Source of the DNA: Thermoguttaceae bacterium
Lineage (GTDB): Bacteria; Planctomycetota; Planctomycetia; Pirellulales; Thermoguttaceae
Assembly (NCBI GenBank): GCA_017447865.1
Contig: JAFSMO010000029.1
Location: forward strand, 1-64,000
Direction of reading: 5' to 3'
Length of the DNA stretch: 64,000 nt
The notes below the pieces were generated by a model. The model was not told where the DNA came from. It saw nothing but the letters and a program-made list of their open reading frames with translations, and searched no databases. Shown here one piece after another: positions 9,346-18,977 of this stretch. Position numbers and translations under genes: made by a program. Numbering within the stretch: position 1 is the first letter of the stretch; each line of letters opens with the position of its first letter.

Positions 9346-9522
9346 CCTCCCAGGAATCTTCTACCATCTTTTGTCTATCTTGGCTTAATTTCCTATTTTA
9401 TTCTTGATTCACGATAAAGCAAGATTAAATCCAAAAATTTTTTGGGAAAAAATCTCACTTGTTCGTTTATGTATATAGAGAGACCAATTTCTGGTCAGTT
9501 CATTTTTCAAAAGGAAAAGAAT

Positions 9523-11364
9523 ATGAATACGAATGAACCTGAAAAAACTATCGATCTTTGTCTTTTGACGGACCTTTTCGTGCAAAGGGCTGCTGAGGCC
9601 GGAATTCCGCGGGAGGCCATATTTTCCTTGCTGGATCGGCAGATGAACACGAATCCTTTCGCGAAGAAAATCTGTTTCGTCCAGTCTGAAAATCTGAATC
9701 TGGCTCCGGTCCTCCTGCAGCACGGGATCACTGCCGTCCCGGCCAGAAACTCCGAGCTGCAAATGCTCATGGAGACGCTGCTTTTGCCGGAGAGCGAGGG
9801 GAAAAGCCGGTCTGTCCTGATCCCGGAATGCCACGAACAGATGGCCAATCTACTTCTTGTTTTGCGGAATGCGAATATTCGTACGAATGTTCTGGGCGTG
9901 GGTGAGTGTCCGAGCCCGTACGAGGCGCTGGTCGAAAGCTGGCTGAACATCGCGGCTGAAGTCCCGACGGTCTCCGATGAATCCGGCGAGGAAGACGAAA
10001 TGCCGGAAACCGACCCAATTCAAAGTGTCACTCCGGCGGAAGTGGTCTGCGAAGCGTCCGAAAGCGTCCCGGAACCTGCAACGGAAGAGACCGAGCCTGC
10101 GGAGGTGGTCTGCGAAGTGTCCGAAAGTGTCCCGGAACCTGCTGAAGAACCCGCGCAAGTTGCGGAAGCCGAGGCTGAAAGCGACCTCAAGCCGACCGAG
10201 GAACCGATTGTGGAGGAGATCAAGCCCAGGGAAGAGCCGAAGTCCTTTCCGAAGGTAAAAATGGAACGTGAAGTTTCGCTTCAGGAAAAAGCCCGGAATC
10301 TGGGGGACTCGCTTGCGCTGAAAACGCCGAATTTTACCTTCCCGACTTGCACTCCAGGCACATTTCAGAAAATGAATCTGAATCCCAAAGAACAGACGGT
10401 AGATCCCAGTCGCATCGTCAAGAGCCTGGCCCGTTGTTTCCAGTGGCTTAGCAAGCTGCTTGGCGAACCGAACAATAAAAAACGGATTATGAAATGTGCC
10501 GGTTACATCGTGCAGCTGTGCGGGATTGCAAACCGGATTTCCGGTCTGGAACTGAGTAAAATTCAAATCGAGTGTCGGGATTTTATCGAAAAGGAAATCC
10601 ATCCCCAGTGGCCGGTTGCCGAGCTGACCAGTTTTGGAACGACGACACTGGCTGAACTGCCGCAAATTGAGAAGAAAATCTCAAGCGAGTTCAAGAAGTT
10701 GGGGCTGTTGGAAGCGGAGCCGGTCGTCTGGGACCGTTTGAGCAAGAACATCCGGAAAATGAAAGGCACGCGGAAGATCACGCAGGATATGCTGTCCCCC
10801 ATCCAACGAGACGTGAAAGCCCTTTTCTGGGACTATGAGATTTCACCTGAGAATGACAAAATTTGCAGTTTGATCCAGCAAATCAGGTCGAAAATCACTG
10901 AGAAGGTGGAAATCAGTGACGAACTGGCGATGATTCTGGAAGAAATCGAAGAAAGGGAGTTGGAGGAACAGCTGGCGGCCTGTTCTGAAAAGGAACTGAA
11001 GGATAAATACCAGAACGACCCGAACATCCAGAAACTCCGCAAGTTTTTCCGGAACAAAATCCTCGTCGTGGTGGGTGGAACTCCAAGAAAAGAGCAGAAA
11101 GAAAGTTTCGAAAAGGCCTTCCAGTGCGAAATTGACTGGGGAGAAACGGACCACTGCCAGTCGTTAGATCGGTTCAATGCGGCAATTAAAAATGATCGGG
11201 TCGAGGCACTTCTGACCCTTCAGGACAAAGCAAGCCACAAACACTCTCTGGAGCTCTATACCAAGGCCAAAAGGGCTGGTAAAAAACTCTTCCGGGTGGC
11301 GCACATGAACCCGATTGTGATCGCTTACAAGATGATGAAGCAGTATTCCAACAACATTCAGTAA
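9523..11364 (+). CDS. protein of unknown function with C-terminal DUF2325-like domain
   Basis: The ATG at 9523 is chosen because AAAAGGAAAAG lies just upstream; an in-frame start at 9442 lacks a ribosome site. 613 residues. The N-terminal 130 residues look alpha/beta. Residues 150-240 are acidic and low-complexity, with a duplicated block (PAEVVCE.SESVPEP, twice). A helical region of about 250 residues follows. The last 100 residues match DUF2325: a hydrophobic strand into VVGGTPRK, a central ASHKHS, and KAKRAGKKLFRV. No signal peptide, so probably cytoplasmic. The biochemical role of DUF2325 is not settled. A terminator follows, so the gene appears monocistronic. Confidence 0.6.
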   Translation: MNTNEPEKTIDLCLLTDLFVQRAAEAGIPREAIFSLLDRQMNTNPFAKKICFVQSENLNLAPVLLQHGITAVPARNSELQMLMETLLLPESEGKSRSVLIPECHEQMANLLLVLRNANIRTNVLGVGECPSPYEALVESWLNIAAEVPTVSDESGEEDEMPETDPIQSVTPAEVVCEASESVPEPATEETEPAEVVCEVSESVPEPAEEPAQVAEAEAESDLKPTEEPIVEEIKPREEPKSFPKVKMEREVSLQEKARNLGDSLALKTPNFTFPTCTPGTFQKMNLNPKEQTVDPSRIVKSLARCFQWLSKLLGEPNNKKRIMKCAGYIVQLCGIANRISGLELSKIQIECRDFIEKEIHPQWPVAELTSFGTTTLAELPQIEKKISSEFKKLGLLEAEPVVWDRLSKNIRKMKGTRKITQDMLSPIQRDVKALFWDYEISPENDKICSLIQQIRSKITEKVEISDELAMILEEIEERELEEQLAACSEKELKDKYQNDPNIQKLRKFFRNKILVVVGGTPRKEQKESFEKAFQCEIDWGETDHCQSLDRFNAAIKNDRVEALLTLQDKASHKHSLELYTKAKRAGKKLFRVAHMNPIVIAYKMMKQYSNNIQ

Positions 11365-11376
11365 GATTCTCCTTTA

Positions 11377-11414
11377 AGGGACTGTCCTGGTTCGCCGGCA
11401 GTCCCTGTTTTCTT
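11377..11414 (+). terminator. rho-independent terminator
   Basis: AGGGACTG (11377-11384) pairs with CAGTCCCT (11399-11406), followed by GTTTTCTT. It lies 13 bp after the stop codon of the DUF2325-like gene. Confidence 0.8.
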
Positions 11415-11536
11415 ATCAGGAATACAGATCGCCGGGGAGGCGTAACCGAATGCCATCCGCAAAAGGGCGAATACGAGCTCAAGTTCTTAAAAATCTTCTT
11501 TTTTGCAAAAAAATCCTGTTTTTCTGACAAAATTTA

Positions 11537-11564
11537 TTGAAATGGCAGTAAAGCCGATTATAAT
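11537..11564 (+). promoter_or_regulatory. predicted sigma-70 promoter
   Basis: TTGAAA (11537-11542), a 16-bp spacer, then TATAAT (11559-11564). It lies 44 bp upstream of the secreted protease start. Confidence 0.65.
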
Positions 11565-11607
11565 AGAAAAAATGCTTGTGCAAAAAATGCGCCTTTGAGG
11601 ATTAATT

Positions 11608-14499
11608 ATGTTTAAGTTGTTTAAGAAATTTACATTTATGGCAAATTCAAAGAATCCACGAACCACAGCGATGAAATATTCTGTTTGCCGGGTAGAGTTT
11701 CTCGAGGAACGTACGCTTTTGAGTGTAACGTCTTTGGAAACTGACTGGGCGTTTGATCAGACCGAAGATGATCTGTATCCTGCAATGATGGCCGATTGTC
11801 TGGATTCTTCGTCGCCTGTTGAGGAACTGACGGAAAGTGTTTTGGCTTATTCCCGGGATCTTGCTGCAAGTCCGGTCAATCTTTCTGAAGACGCGCCGGG
11901 CAGGTATTCCAACTCGGATATTATGATCGGAAACGTTTTCGTTCAGGTAGTTCTGCTTGAGTCGAACGGTCAAATTGACGAGTCAACCGAAGACTGGTCT
12001 TCCGCTCGGATCGAGGTGGTCAAAAGTAAGATTTCCGAAGGGCTGAAATGGTGGGAAGACACCTTTGACAAATACTACCCCGACTCGCCGGTGGACCTGA
12101 ATTTCCAGATCGATTTTACTTATGCGGACACTCCTTTTCAGACGAGTTACGAACCGATCAACCATAGCTCGACGGACGATTACCTGTGGGTAAGCGAGTT
12201 CCTCGTCAGCCAGGGGTACGCGGGTGGTTCCTCCCGGGGTACTGTGAATACCTCGCTCCGTGACTACAATTACGATATGCGTCTGGCGAACAATTGTGAT
12301 TGGTCTTATACCATTTTCGTCGCGGACAGTCTCGTGGATCCTGATGGAAAATTCTCCAATTCGTACTTCGCATACGCCTGGATCAGCGGTCCCCGCCTCC
12401 AGCTGACTTACGACAACAACGGATGGGGAATCCAAGACATGAGCATCGTCGTGGCTCACGAATCCGGTCACATTTTCTGTGCTTTGGACGAGTATGATGT
12501 TAGCAGTTCCTACAGTTCCGGGAACGCGTCCTGGCAGGAAACAGGCGGTTATTACGGCGTGCAGAACCTGAACGCCTGGGACAGCCCCTACGGACAAACC
12601 GACTCGATCATGGCGGGGTCTTCTTTGCAGGAAAATGCCTGGAAGAATCACATATCTTCGGAATCCTCGCTCCAGATGATCGGCTGGCGCGACTCGGACG
12701 GTAACGGTCTGATCGACTATTTGGACCAGCCGCTGGTCCTGACCAACACAAACGGTTCGTGGAACGCGGAGACTGGCGTCTTCAGTTTCTCGGGACAGAG
12801 TGCCGTCACATGCATGAAGAACCAGCGCAAGATATATGATCACACGCTCAACACGGTCGATGTTCTGCGTTACCAGATCGATGGCGGTGAGTGGCAGACG
12901 GCTCAAACCTGGTCGAATACTTCTCGAGTGAAAATGAATGCCGAGATTCTTTTGGAATCTGCTGAAGGAGTCCACACCATTACGTTCCAGACCCTCTGCA
13001 CACGTACGGGCGTAACGTCTGAGGAACTCACTTACACGGTTGGTTTTGAGGTATTGACCACCCCCACTTTGAGTGTGGAAACAAACGGTTCCAAAGCGGT
13101 TTTGGTTACGGTCGGCGAAGTTGAACATGCCACGGGATACTTGCTCCAGTATTCAACCAGCGAGGACTTTTCCAACGCGCTCACAAAGAAGGTCTCTTCC
13201 GGCACGACGAAGATCACCGGCCTGACTCCAAGCGCGGTGTATTACTTCCGCGTAGCTGCGACTGGAACAGAAAACTATGGAGATTCCGATTTCACAGAAA
13301 CGTTAACGGCCCAAACCGATGAACCAGACCCCCTGACGATCTCGGTCAATGGCAAGAAAATCACCGTGACCTGGATCGATGAAAATTCTGTTCCGGACTC
13401 GATTCGGTATCGCGTATCCGGACCTTCGAGGTGGACCACGAAGAAAATGAAGGCCGGCGTCACTTCGTTCACATTCACCGGCGCGGTTGGCAAGGATTAC
13501 GAAATCCAGATTCTACTGGATCAGAAGGAAACCAACGTCCTGCAGGGCACCGCAGTCCTGCTGGATAAGCCGAAACTGAAGGCGGACAAGCTTTATCTCA
13601 AAGACGATACGTTCCAGGTGAACGTCACCAACTACACGGCCAAAAACCTGGCGGCGAACGCCACGCAGGCGATTCTTGCAATCAACGGTGTGGAGACGAC
13701 GGTGGACATTCAGAACCAGCAGGGCTCCGCGGTTCTGACCAACGGCGGGAAAGTCACGTTTGAGAATGGTCTGTTCACGTTCACGGAAATGAACAGCAGC
13801 ACGGCGTACAAAGTGCAGGTTTCCTTCGCGGATGACGTCAGTGTTTCTACCGCATCTTTGAAATTAAGTGTAAAGACGCTCAGAACGTGTTACCAGACCC
13901 CGACACTTATATCGGTCACTGGCACGAGCGATTCCACCATCACCGCCACCTGGACCACATCCTATGGCAAGAACTCCAGCTTCGCGGCAGAAAAATACAC
14001 CGTGCAGTACTCCCTCGACGGGAAAAAATGGACGACTGCTACGACCCGGGCGACGGGTACTTCCTGGACCATTAAAAGACTGAAGGGGGGCAATAACTAC
14101 AAAATCCGGGTTTTCGCCACCAGGAGCAAACAGTTTGAGTCCTCTTTGGTCAGTAACGAGCTTGAGACAGAATTGCTGGCATTGCCGAAGACGGCAGTAG
14201 ATAAAAAATCCATGACGAGCAATTCGTTCAAACTGAATGTAACGAATTACGCAGACACAAATCTCATGAAAGCCACGGTGCTGAATGTAATGTCCGACAA
14301 GTACAACATCGTGGCCATTAATCTGACCGATGGAAGGGGGGCGGCCACTTTCACTGGCGGCATGTCGGTCACGTTCGTGAATGGCTCGCTAACGTTCGCA
14401 AACGCTCCAGGAAAGACGACTCAAAAGATCCAGGTTCGTTTTACTGACGGGGTCTGCACGACGGCGTGGAACAAAGCGGTTTCCGTGAAGACGAAATAA
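11608..14499 (+). CDS. exported M64-like metalloprotease with fibronectin type III repeats
   Basis: 963 residues. The N-terminus carries the planctomycete export motif LEERTLLSV (about residues 32-40) in place of a classical signal peptide. The catalytic domain (about 110-370) contains HESGH with His284, Glu285 and His288, followed by ALDEY; HExGH...L.DEY is characteristic of peptidase family M64 (IgA-peptidase-like zinc enzymes). DSDGNGLIDYLD near residue 370 is an EF-hand/dockerin-like calcium loop. The rest is beta-rich, with at least two fibronectin type III domains (about 480-570 and 765-860) alternating with a second repeat type (KLNVTNYADTNL and FQVNVTNYTAKNL). Probably cell-surface or secreted; the substrate is unknown. 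It has its own promoter and no close downstream partner. Confidence 0.75.
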   Translation: MFKLFKKFTFMANSKNPRTTAMKYSVCRVEFLEERTLLSVTSLETDWAFDQTEDDLYPAMMADCLDSSSPVEELTESVLAYSRDLAASPVNLSEDAPGRYSNSDIMIGNVFVQVVLLESNGQIDESTEDWSSARIEVVKSKISEGLKWWEDTFDKYYPDSPVDLNFQIDFTYADTPFQTSYEPINHSSTDDYLWVSEFLVSQGYAGGSSRGTVNTSLRDYNYDMRLANNCDWSYTIFVADSLVDPDGKFSNSYFAYAWISGPRLQLTYDNNGWGIQDMSIVVAHESGHIFCALDEYDVSSSYSSGNASWQETGGYYGVQNLNAWDSPYGQTDSIMAGSSLQENAWKNHISSESSLQMIGWRDSDGNGLIDYLDQPLVLTNTNGSWNAETGVFSFSGQSAVTCMKNQRKIYDHTLNTVDVLRYQIDGGEWQTAQTWSNTSRVKMNAEILLESAEGVHTITFQTLCTRTGVTSEELTYTVGFEVLTTPTLSVETNGSKAVLVTVGEVEHATGYLLQYSTSEDFSNALTKKVSSGTTKITGLTPSAVYYFRVAATGTENYGDSDFTETLTAQTDEPDPLTISVNGKKITVTWIDENSVPDSIRYRVSGPSRWTTKKMKAGVTSFTFTGAVGKDYEIQILLDQKETNVLQGTAVLLDKPKLKADKLYLKDDTFQVNVTNYTAKNLAANATQAILAINGVETTVDIQNQQGSAVLTNGGKVTFENGLFTFTEMNSSTAYKVQVSFADDVSVSTASLKLSVKTLRTCYQTPTLISVTGTSDSTITATWTTSYGKNSSFAAEKYTVQYSLDGKKWTTATTRATGTSWTIKRLKGGNNYKIRVFATRSKQFESSLVSNELETELLALPKTAVDKKSMTSNSFKLNVTNYADTNLMKATVLNVMSDKYNIVAINLTDGRGAATFTGGMSVTFVNGSLTFANAPGKTTQKIQVRFTDGVCTTAWNKAVSVKTK

Positions 14500-14660
14500 C
14501 CGCCCGTAAGATGAGGGACACGAGAACTTCAATTTTTCATTTAGATGTTCTTCTCAACAGTCAGGAATCCTGGAAAACATTTTTCCAATTTCAGGGTAGA
14601 AAAAACCATCGCTTTCCCTGATGGCAATTCCTGATTTGCCCCAATCCCCGGGAATTACAC

Positions 14661-14689
14661 TTGACAAAATGCAGTGATTGGCTTATAAT
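14661..14689 (+). promoter_or_regulatory. consensus sigma-70 promoter of the polysaccharide cluster
   Basis: TTGACA (14661-14666), a 17-bp spacer and TATAAT (14684-14689): a perfect consensus match. It stands 43 bp upstream of the ABC ATPase gene and probably drives the first genes of the polysaccharide cluster. Confidence 0.85.
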
Positions 14690-14731
14690 GAACCAGGTGA
14701 TTTTTGGGGTTATTTGTTTTTTTGAGTTATT

Positions 14732-15970
14732 ATGGCTACGGCACTCGAATTAAATCACGTTTGGAAAAAGTTTCACCGCGGTGAGTTCAACGACTGCCTG
14801 CGCGACGCGATTCCCACCTTTTTCAAGTCGCTGGTCGGGCTGGGACCCAAAAAAGACGAGCTGGCGAAGAAAGACTTCTGGGCGCTCTCCGACATTGATT
14901 TCAAGGTCGAAGAAGGCGAACGTCTCGGGATCATCGGTCACAACGGCGCTGGGAAAAGCACGCTCCTGAAGATTCTCTCCCAGATCATCGCCCCGAACCG
15001 CGGCTCGATGAAGGTCAATGGCCGGCTGCGCGCGCTGATCGAGATCGGCGCCGGCTTCCACGGCGACCTGACCGGGCGTGAGAACATTTACCTCAACGGC
15101 GCGATCCTCGGGATGACCCGGAAGCAGATCGACGCGAATTTCGACTCGATCGTAGACTTTTCGGGCATTGAGGCGTTCCTCGACATGCCGATCAAGCGCT
15201 ACTCGTCGGGCATGGCCGCGCGTCTGGGTTTTGCTGTGGCGGCGCATTTGGACCCGGAGATCCTGATCGTGGACGAGGTCCTTTCGGTCGGCGACACGCA
15301 GTTCCAGAAAAAGTGCCTCGGCAAGATGAGCGAGGTGGCCAACGCAGGCCGCACGGTCCTTTTTGTCTCGCACAACATGGCGGCGGTGCGTCAGCTTTGT
15401 GCGCGTGCGATCCTGTTGGACCACGGGAAGATGGTGGACGATGGAACGCCTGAAAACGTAATTCAGAATTACCTGGGGAAATTGAACAGTCAGGCCGGAA
15501 ATTCGCTTGAAGAACGTACAGATCGCGTGGGGTCCGGAGAAGTGCGAGTTACCGACGTTTTGATCGGAAATTCCGTGGAATCGCTCGCCCCGAGCTGTAT
15601 CACGTCACACGGTGAGCCGCTGGTGGTCCGCATGAAGTTCAAGACGTTCCAGCCGATCGAACACGCAGTGGCCGCGATTACATTTTTCAAGGATGATGAG
15701 CACGTTTTTCAGCTCAATACCGAAATTCTGGGTGGAAGGCTTCAAAACCTTCAGAGCAATGAAACGATCGAGTTTCACCTCCCGTCCAACCCGTTCACGC
15801 CGGGCAAATACCAGCTTTCGGCAGAAGTTTCGACGGTGAAGGGGAAATTTTACGACGCCATCAATCAGGTCGTCGAGCTGGAAATCATCCCGGACGAAAA
15901 TCGTTTTTTTGACCTGACGCATGGCTGGTACTCCAAAACCGTGGTGCCTTATTCCTGGAAACGAGGTTAA
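14732..15970 (+). CDS. wzt: polysaccharide ABC exporter ATPase (Wzt type)
   Basis: ATPase half of an ABC-2 exporter that moves a lipid-linked polysaccharide across the inner membrane. 412 residues: the nucleotide-binding domain has Walker A GHNGAGKST (about 68-76), signature YSSGMAARLGFA (about 150) and Walker B ILIVDEVLSVGD (about 178). Residues 265-412 form a C-terminal beta-sandwich like the carbohydrate-binding domain of Wzt proteins that reads the finished chain end. The matching permease is at 28156-29046, 12 kb downstream in the same cluster. First gene after a consensus promoter. Confidence 0.9.
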   Translation: MATALELNHVWKKFHRGEFNDCLRDAIPTFFKSLVGLGPKKDELAKKDFWALSDIDFKVEEGERLGIIGHNGAGKSTLLKILSQIIAPNRGSMKVNGRLRALIEIGAGFHGDLTGRENIYLNGAILGMTRKQIDANFDSIVDFSGIEAFLDMPIKRYSSGMAARLGFAVAAHLDPEILIVDEVLSVGDTQFQKKCLGKMSEVANAGRTVLFVSHNMAAVRQLCARAILLDHGKMVDDGTPENVIQNYLGKLNSQAGNSLEERTDRVGSGEVRVTDVLIGNSVESLAPSCITSHGEPLVVRMKFKTFQPIEHAVAAITFFKDDEHVFQLNTEILGGRLQNLQSNETIEFHLPSNPFTPGKYQLSAEVSTVKGKFYDAINQVVELEIIPDENRFFDLTHGWYSKTVVPYSWKRG

Positions 15971-15971
15971 A

Positions 15972-16382
15972 ATGGACTACAGACTCATCCCACTGAAAGT
16001 TTTTGGGGACGAACGCGGAAAACTGGTGCCGATCGAATCGGGCCAGAACATTCCGTTCGAGATCAAGCGGGTGTATTACATTTTCGATACGCTGCCGGAA
16101 CAGGTGCGGGGCCAGCACGCCCACCGCTCGCTCGAACAGATCGTCATTGCGATGGACGGCGCCTGCCAGTTCGTTCTGGATGACGGGAAAACCCGAGAAG
16201 AGGTCTGGCTTAACCGACCGGATGTGGGGCTCTACATCGGGAAAAACATGTGGCGGGAAATGCGTCATTTCTCCTATGGCTGCAAACTCGTCGTTCTGGC
16301 CAGCGAGCACTACGACGAGAAAGAGTACATTCGGAATTACGAGGATTTTTTGAAGGAAATTCACGAAGAGTATGGAACCTGA
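15972..16382 (+). CDS. dTDP-sugar 3,4-ketoisomerase (FdtA/QdtA family)
   Basis: 136-residue cupin. These enzymes convert dTDP-4-keto-6-deoxyglucose to the 3-keto sugar that the aminotransferase two genes on would aminate. Family motifs are visible: DERGKLVPIE near the N-terminus, IKRVYYIF, and RGQHAHRSLEQ with the paired catalytic-region histidines. The ATG at 15972 starts one base after the ATPase stop; an in-frame start at 15921 would overlap that gene for 50 bp and lacks support. It overlaps the next gene by 11 bp. Which epimer is made (Fuc3N or Qui3N) cannot be read from sequence. Confidence 0.85.
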   Translation: MDYRLIPLKVFGDERGKLVPIESGQNIPFEIKRVYYIFDTLPEQVRGQHAHRSLEQIVIAMDGACQFVLDDGKTREEVWLNRPDVGLYIGKNMWREMRHFSYGCKLVVLASEHYDEKEYIRNYEDFLKEIHEEYGT

Positions 16383-16923
16383 CGCTAAAATCGATTCTTA
16401 TATTGAAGGCAAAACGGTAAATTTAAGAGACGTCGAAATTTCCGACGCGGAGTTTATTCTTTCGCTTCGGCTTAACCCCGAAAGAAATCGTTTTATTCAT
16501 TCTACAGATTCAGACGTTGAAGCTCAAAAAGAGTATTTGCGCCGATACAAAGAGAAGAAAGACGAGTATTACTGGATCATTGAGGGGAAAAATGGCCTTC
16601 CGTACGGTGTAGTCCGCATTTACGATTTTCAAAAAGACAGTTTTTGCCCTGGAAGCTGGATAACAAAGCCGGGAGTTCCCCTGACCGTTGGAATGGAAGG
16701 TCTTTTTCATGCTTTTCATTTCGGTTTTTTCCGTTTAGGGTTTGTGCACGCCCATTACGACGTTCGGAAAGCCAACAAAAGCGTCGTTCGTTTTCATAAG
16801 AGGATCGGGGCGGTCGTAACGTCCGAAGATGACGAAAACTGCTATTTTTCTCTTCCCCGTGAAGTGTTTTCACAGTCCGTCAAAATCTGGTCGGATTTAC
16901 TAGGATTTGAACTCAATGATTAA
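16372..16923 (+). CDS. GNAT-family acetyltransferase, probable sugar N-acetyltransferase
   Basis: 183 residues with GNAT features: an N-terminal [17 protein letters not shown] strand-helix unit, a [10 protein letters not shown] core strand, and a C-terminal [16 protein letters not shown] segment where the acetyl-CoA-facing helix is expected. Placed between a 3,4-ketoisomerase and a sugar aminotransferase, it most likely acetylates the new amino group, taking the place of FdtC/QdtC; this is inferred from context. It overlaps both neighbours, so translation is probably coupled. Confidence 0.7.
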   Translation: MEPDAKIDSYIEGKTVNLRDVEISDAEFILSLRLNPERNRFIHSTDSDVEAQKEYLRRYKEKKDEYYWIIEGKNGLPYGVVRIYDFQKDSFCPGSWITKPGVPLTVGMEGLFHAFHFGFFRLGFVHAHYDVRKANKSVVRFHKRIGAVVTSEDDENCYFSLPREVFSQSVKIWSDLLGFELND

Positions 16924-18010
16924 AATCCCTTTTTTAGACCTCAAACCCGTCAACGAGCAGTACCGGGCCGAAATCGACGCGGCGATCCAGCGTGTGCTGG
17001 ACCGTGGGTGGTATTTACTCGGCCAGGAAATCACCGACTTTGAGCACGTTTTTGCCAGCTATTGCGGCGTGGAGCACTGCGTTGGCGTGGCGAATGGTCT
17101 CGACGCGCTCACGCTCATCGTTCAGGCGTATGGTTTTGGGCCGGGTGATGAGATCCTCGTGCCGTCCAACACCTACATCGCGACGATCCTCTCCATTTCC
17201 CGCAACGGCTGCACACCCGTTCTGGTCGAGCCGGACGAACGGACGTTCAACATCGATCCGGACGAAATCGAAGCGAAAATCACACCGAAAACCCGCGCCA
17301 TCATGGTCGTTCATCTGTACGGCCAGGCGGTGCAAATGGGCAAGATCCAGGCCATCGCCCGAAAATACGGTCTGAAAATCATTGAAGACGCGGCCCAGGG
17401 GCACGGAGCTCTGTGGAATGGGAAACGTACCGGAAGCCTCGGTGACGCGGCGGGGTTCAGTTTCTATCCCGGCAAGAATCTCGGCTGCCTGGGCGACGGC
17501 GGCGCAGTAACCACGAATGATCCCGAGCTGGCCGAGAAGATCCGAGCCCTCCGGAATTACGGTTCGCACGTGAAGTACCAGAACCTGTACAAAGGGGCTA
17601 ATTCTCGCTTGGACGAGCTTCAGGCGGCGGTTTTGTCGGTCAAGCTGAAATACCTGGACGCGGACAACGAAAAGCGGCGGGAGATCGCGCGGTTTTACCG
17701 AGCTGAAATCCTCAATCCGAACGTGATCCTGCCGACAGTGGAAGACGAAAACGCCCACATCTGGCATCTGTTCGTGATTCGTTCTACACGCCGGGACGAA
17801 CTGCAAAAATACCTCGCGGAAAACGGCATCGGGACGCAGATCCACTACCCGATCCCGCCGCACAAACAGGCTGCTTACTCGGAATGGAATCATCTTTCGT
17901 ACCCCATTGCCGAGCGCCTGAGTCGTGAGGTGCTGAGTCTGCCGATGAGTCCGGTATTAACAAAAGTGGAAATGGAATATGTTGTCGAAAGAATCAATCA
18001 GTTTGGCTGA
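16916..18010 (+). CDS. DegT/DnrJ/EryC1/StrS sugar aminotransferase (FdtB/QdtB type)
   Basis: 364-residue PLP enzyme that transfers an amino group to a dTDP-keto-deoxysugar. Family signatures: [13 protein letters not shown] at the start, [11 protein letters not shown], and the PLP-lysine motif SFYPGKNLG in the centre. With the ketoisomerase and acetyltransferase just upstream it completes a route from dTDP-4-keto-6-deoxyglucose to a 3-acetamido-3,6-dideoxyhexose. The dTDP-glucose synthesis genes (rmlA, rmlB) are not in the window. The start at 16916 overlaps the acetyltransferase end; AGGA lies about ten bases upstream. Confidence 0.85.
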   Translation: MIKIPFLDLKPVNEQYRAEIDAAIQRVLDRGWYLLGQEITDFEHVFASYCGVEHCVGVANGLDALTLIVQAYGFGPGDEILVPSNTYIATILSISRNGCTPVLVEPDERTFNIDPDEIEAKITPKTRAIMVVHLYGQAVQMGKIQAIARKYGLKIIEDAAQGHGALWNGKRTGSLGDAAGFSFYPGKNLGCLGDGGAVTTNDPELAEKIRALRNYGSHVKYQNLYKGANSRLDELQAAVLSVKLKYLDADNEKRREIARFYRAEILNPNVILPTVEDENAHIWHLFVIRSTRRDELQKYLAENGIGTQIHYPIPPHKQAAYSEWNHLSYPIAERLSREVLSLPMSPVLTKVEMEYVVERINQFG

Positions 18011-18977
18011 AACGGAGCCGGGGCTGGTCTCTGTACTTATTCCTGCCTACAATCACGAGCAGTACGTGCAGGAAACGATTCAGTCGATCATCGCCCAGAC
18101 GTTCAACAGGATTGAGCTGATCATCATCGATGATGGGTCCAGGGACTCCACGTGGCAAAAAATCAATGAAATGAAAGAGGCATGCGAGGCCCGGTTTCAG
18201 CGTGTGGTTTTTCAGACGCAGGAAAATGCCGGGACGTGTATCACGCTCAATCGATTGATTACGCAGGCTCGCGGGGAGTTTATTTATCTGATCGCCTCGG
18301 ATGATGCGGCACTGCCGGAAGCGATCCAGACCGAATACGATTTTTTGTCAAAATCCCCCGCCTATTCTTTAGCCGTCGGTAACAGTTTTATCATTGACGA
18401 AAACAGTCAGCGGTGCGCTATTAATGCCCGGGAACAGGTCGTTCCGTTAGGCGAGGAAGGCAGTTTCGACACCATGGCGGATTTTTTACAGTCCGGTCGC
18501 TGTGATTTTGATTCTTCCCGATTTGGTTCCTATTCCTCCCTCTGGAAAATCAATCATGTTCCGAATGGGTCCCTGACCCGAAAATCCATTTTTACAAAAG
18601 TTTTGCCCTTTACACCTGAAGCACCTCTGGAAGATTTTTATATGATGATGCAAATTGCGAAGTTTTCCAGGATGAAGTATCTGGATGTCCCTTTGTTTTG
18701 TTACAGACGCCATAGTACTTGTACATCCTATAATGTTGTGAAAATGTCAGAAATGAACCAGAAGACCCGGAATTATGAATGGAAATGCTGGGTCAGGGCA
18801 TTCGGGCTTTTAGGTCCATTTTTTTGGATGTGGTATTGTATGCCATTTTATATCAGAAAAAGGAGGAGGGAGTTCAAAATCCGGCATCCTAATTTCACGA
18901 TTCGAAAATTTTTTCCCACTCTCATCCGAAAAATCCTTTGTTTAGGGGTGAAAAATAAGTCAGAAAATGACCGCTAA
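17979..18977 (+). CDS. GT2-family glycosyltransferase
   Basis: 332 residues. GT-A fold with [17 protein letters not shown] near the N-terminus, [11 protein letters not shown], and [10 protein letters not shown] as the metal-binding Asp motif. The C-terminal part ends in a basic segment rich in Arg, Lys and aromatic residues, suggesting membrane association. It overlaps the aminotransferase by 32 bp and the next glycosyltransferase by 11 bp, so it belongs to the same operon. Donor and acceptor sugars are unknown. Confidence 0.8.
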   Translation: MLSKESISLAETEPGLVSVLIPAYNHEQYVQETIQSIIAQTFNRIELIIIDDGSRDSTWQKINEMKEACEARFQRVVFQTQENAGTCITLNRLITQARGEFIYLIASDDAALPEAIQTEYDFLSKSPAYSLAVGNSFIIDENSQRCAINAREQVVPLGEEGSFDTMADFLQSGRCDFDSSRFGSYSSLWKINHVPNGSLTRKSIFTKVLPFTPEAPLEDFYMMMQIAKFSRMKYLDVPLFCYRRHSTCTSYNVVKMSEMNQKTRNYEWKCWVRAFGLLGPFFWMWYCMPFYIRKRRREFKIRHPNFTIRKFFPTLIRKILCLGVKNKSENDR

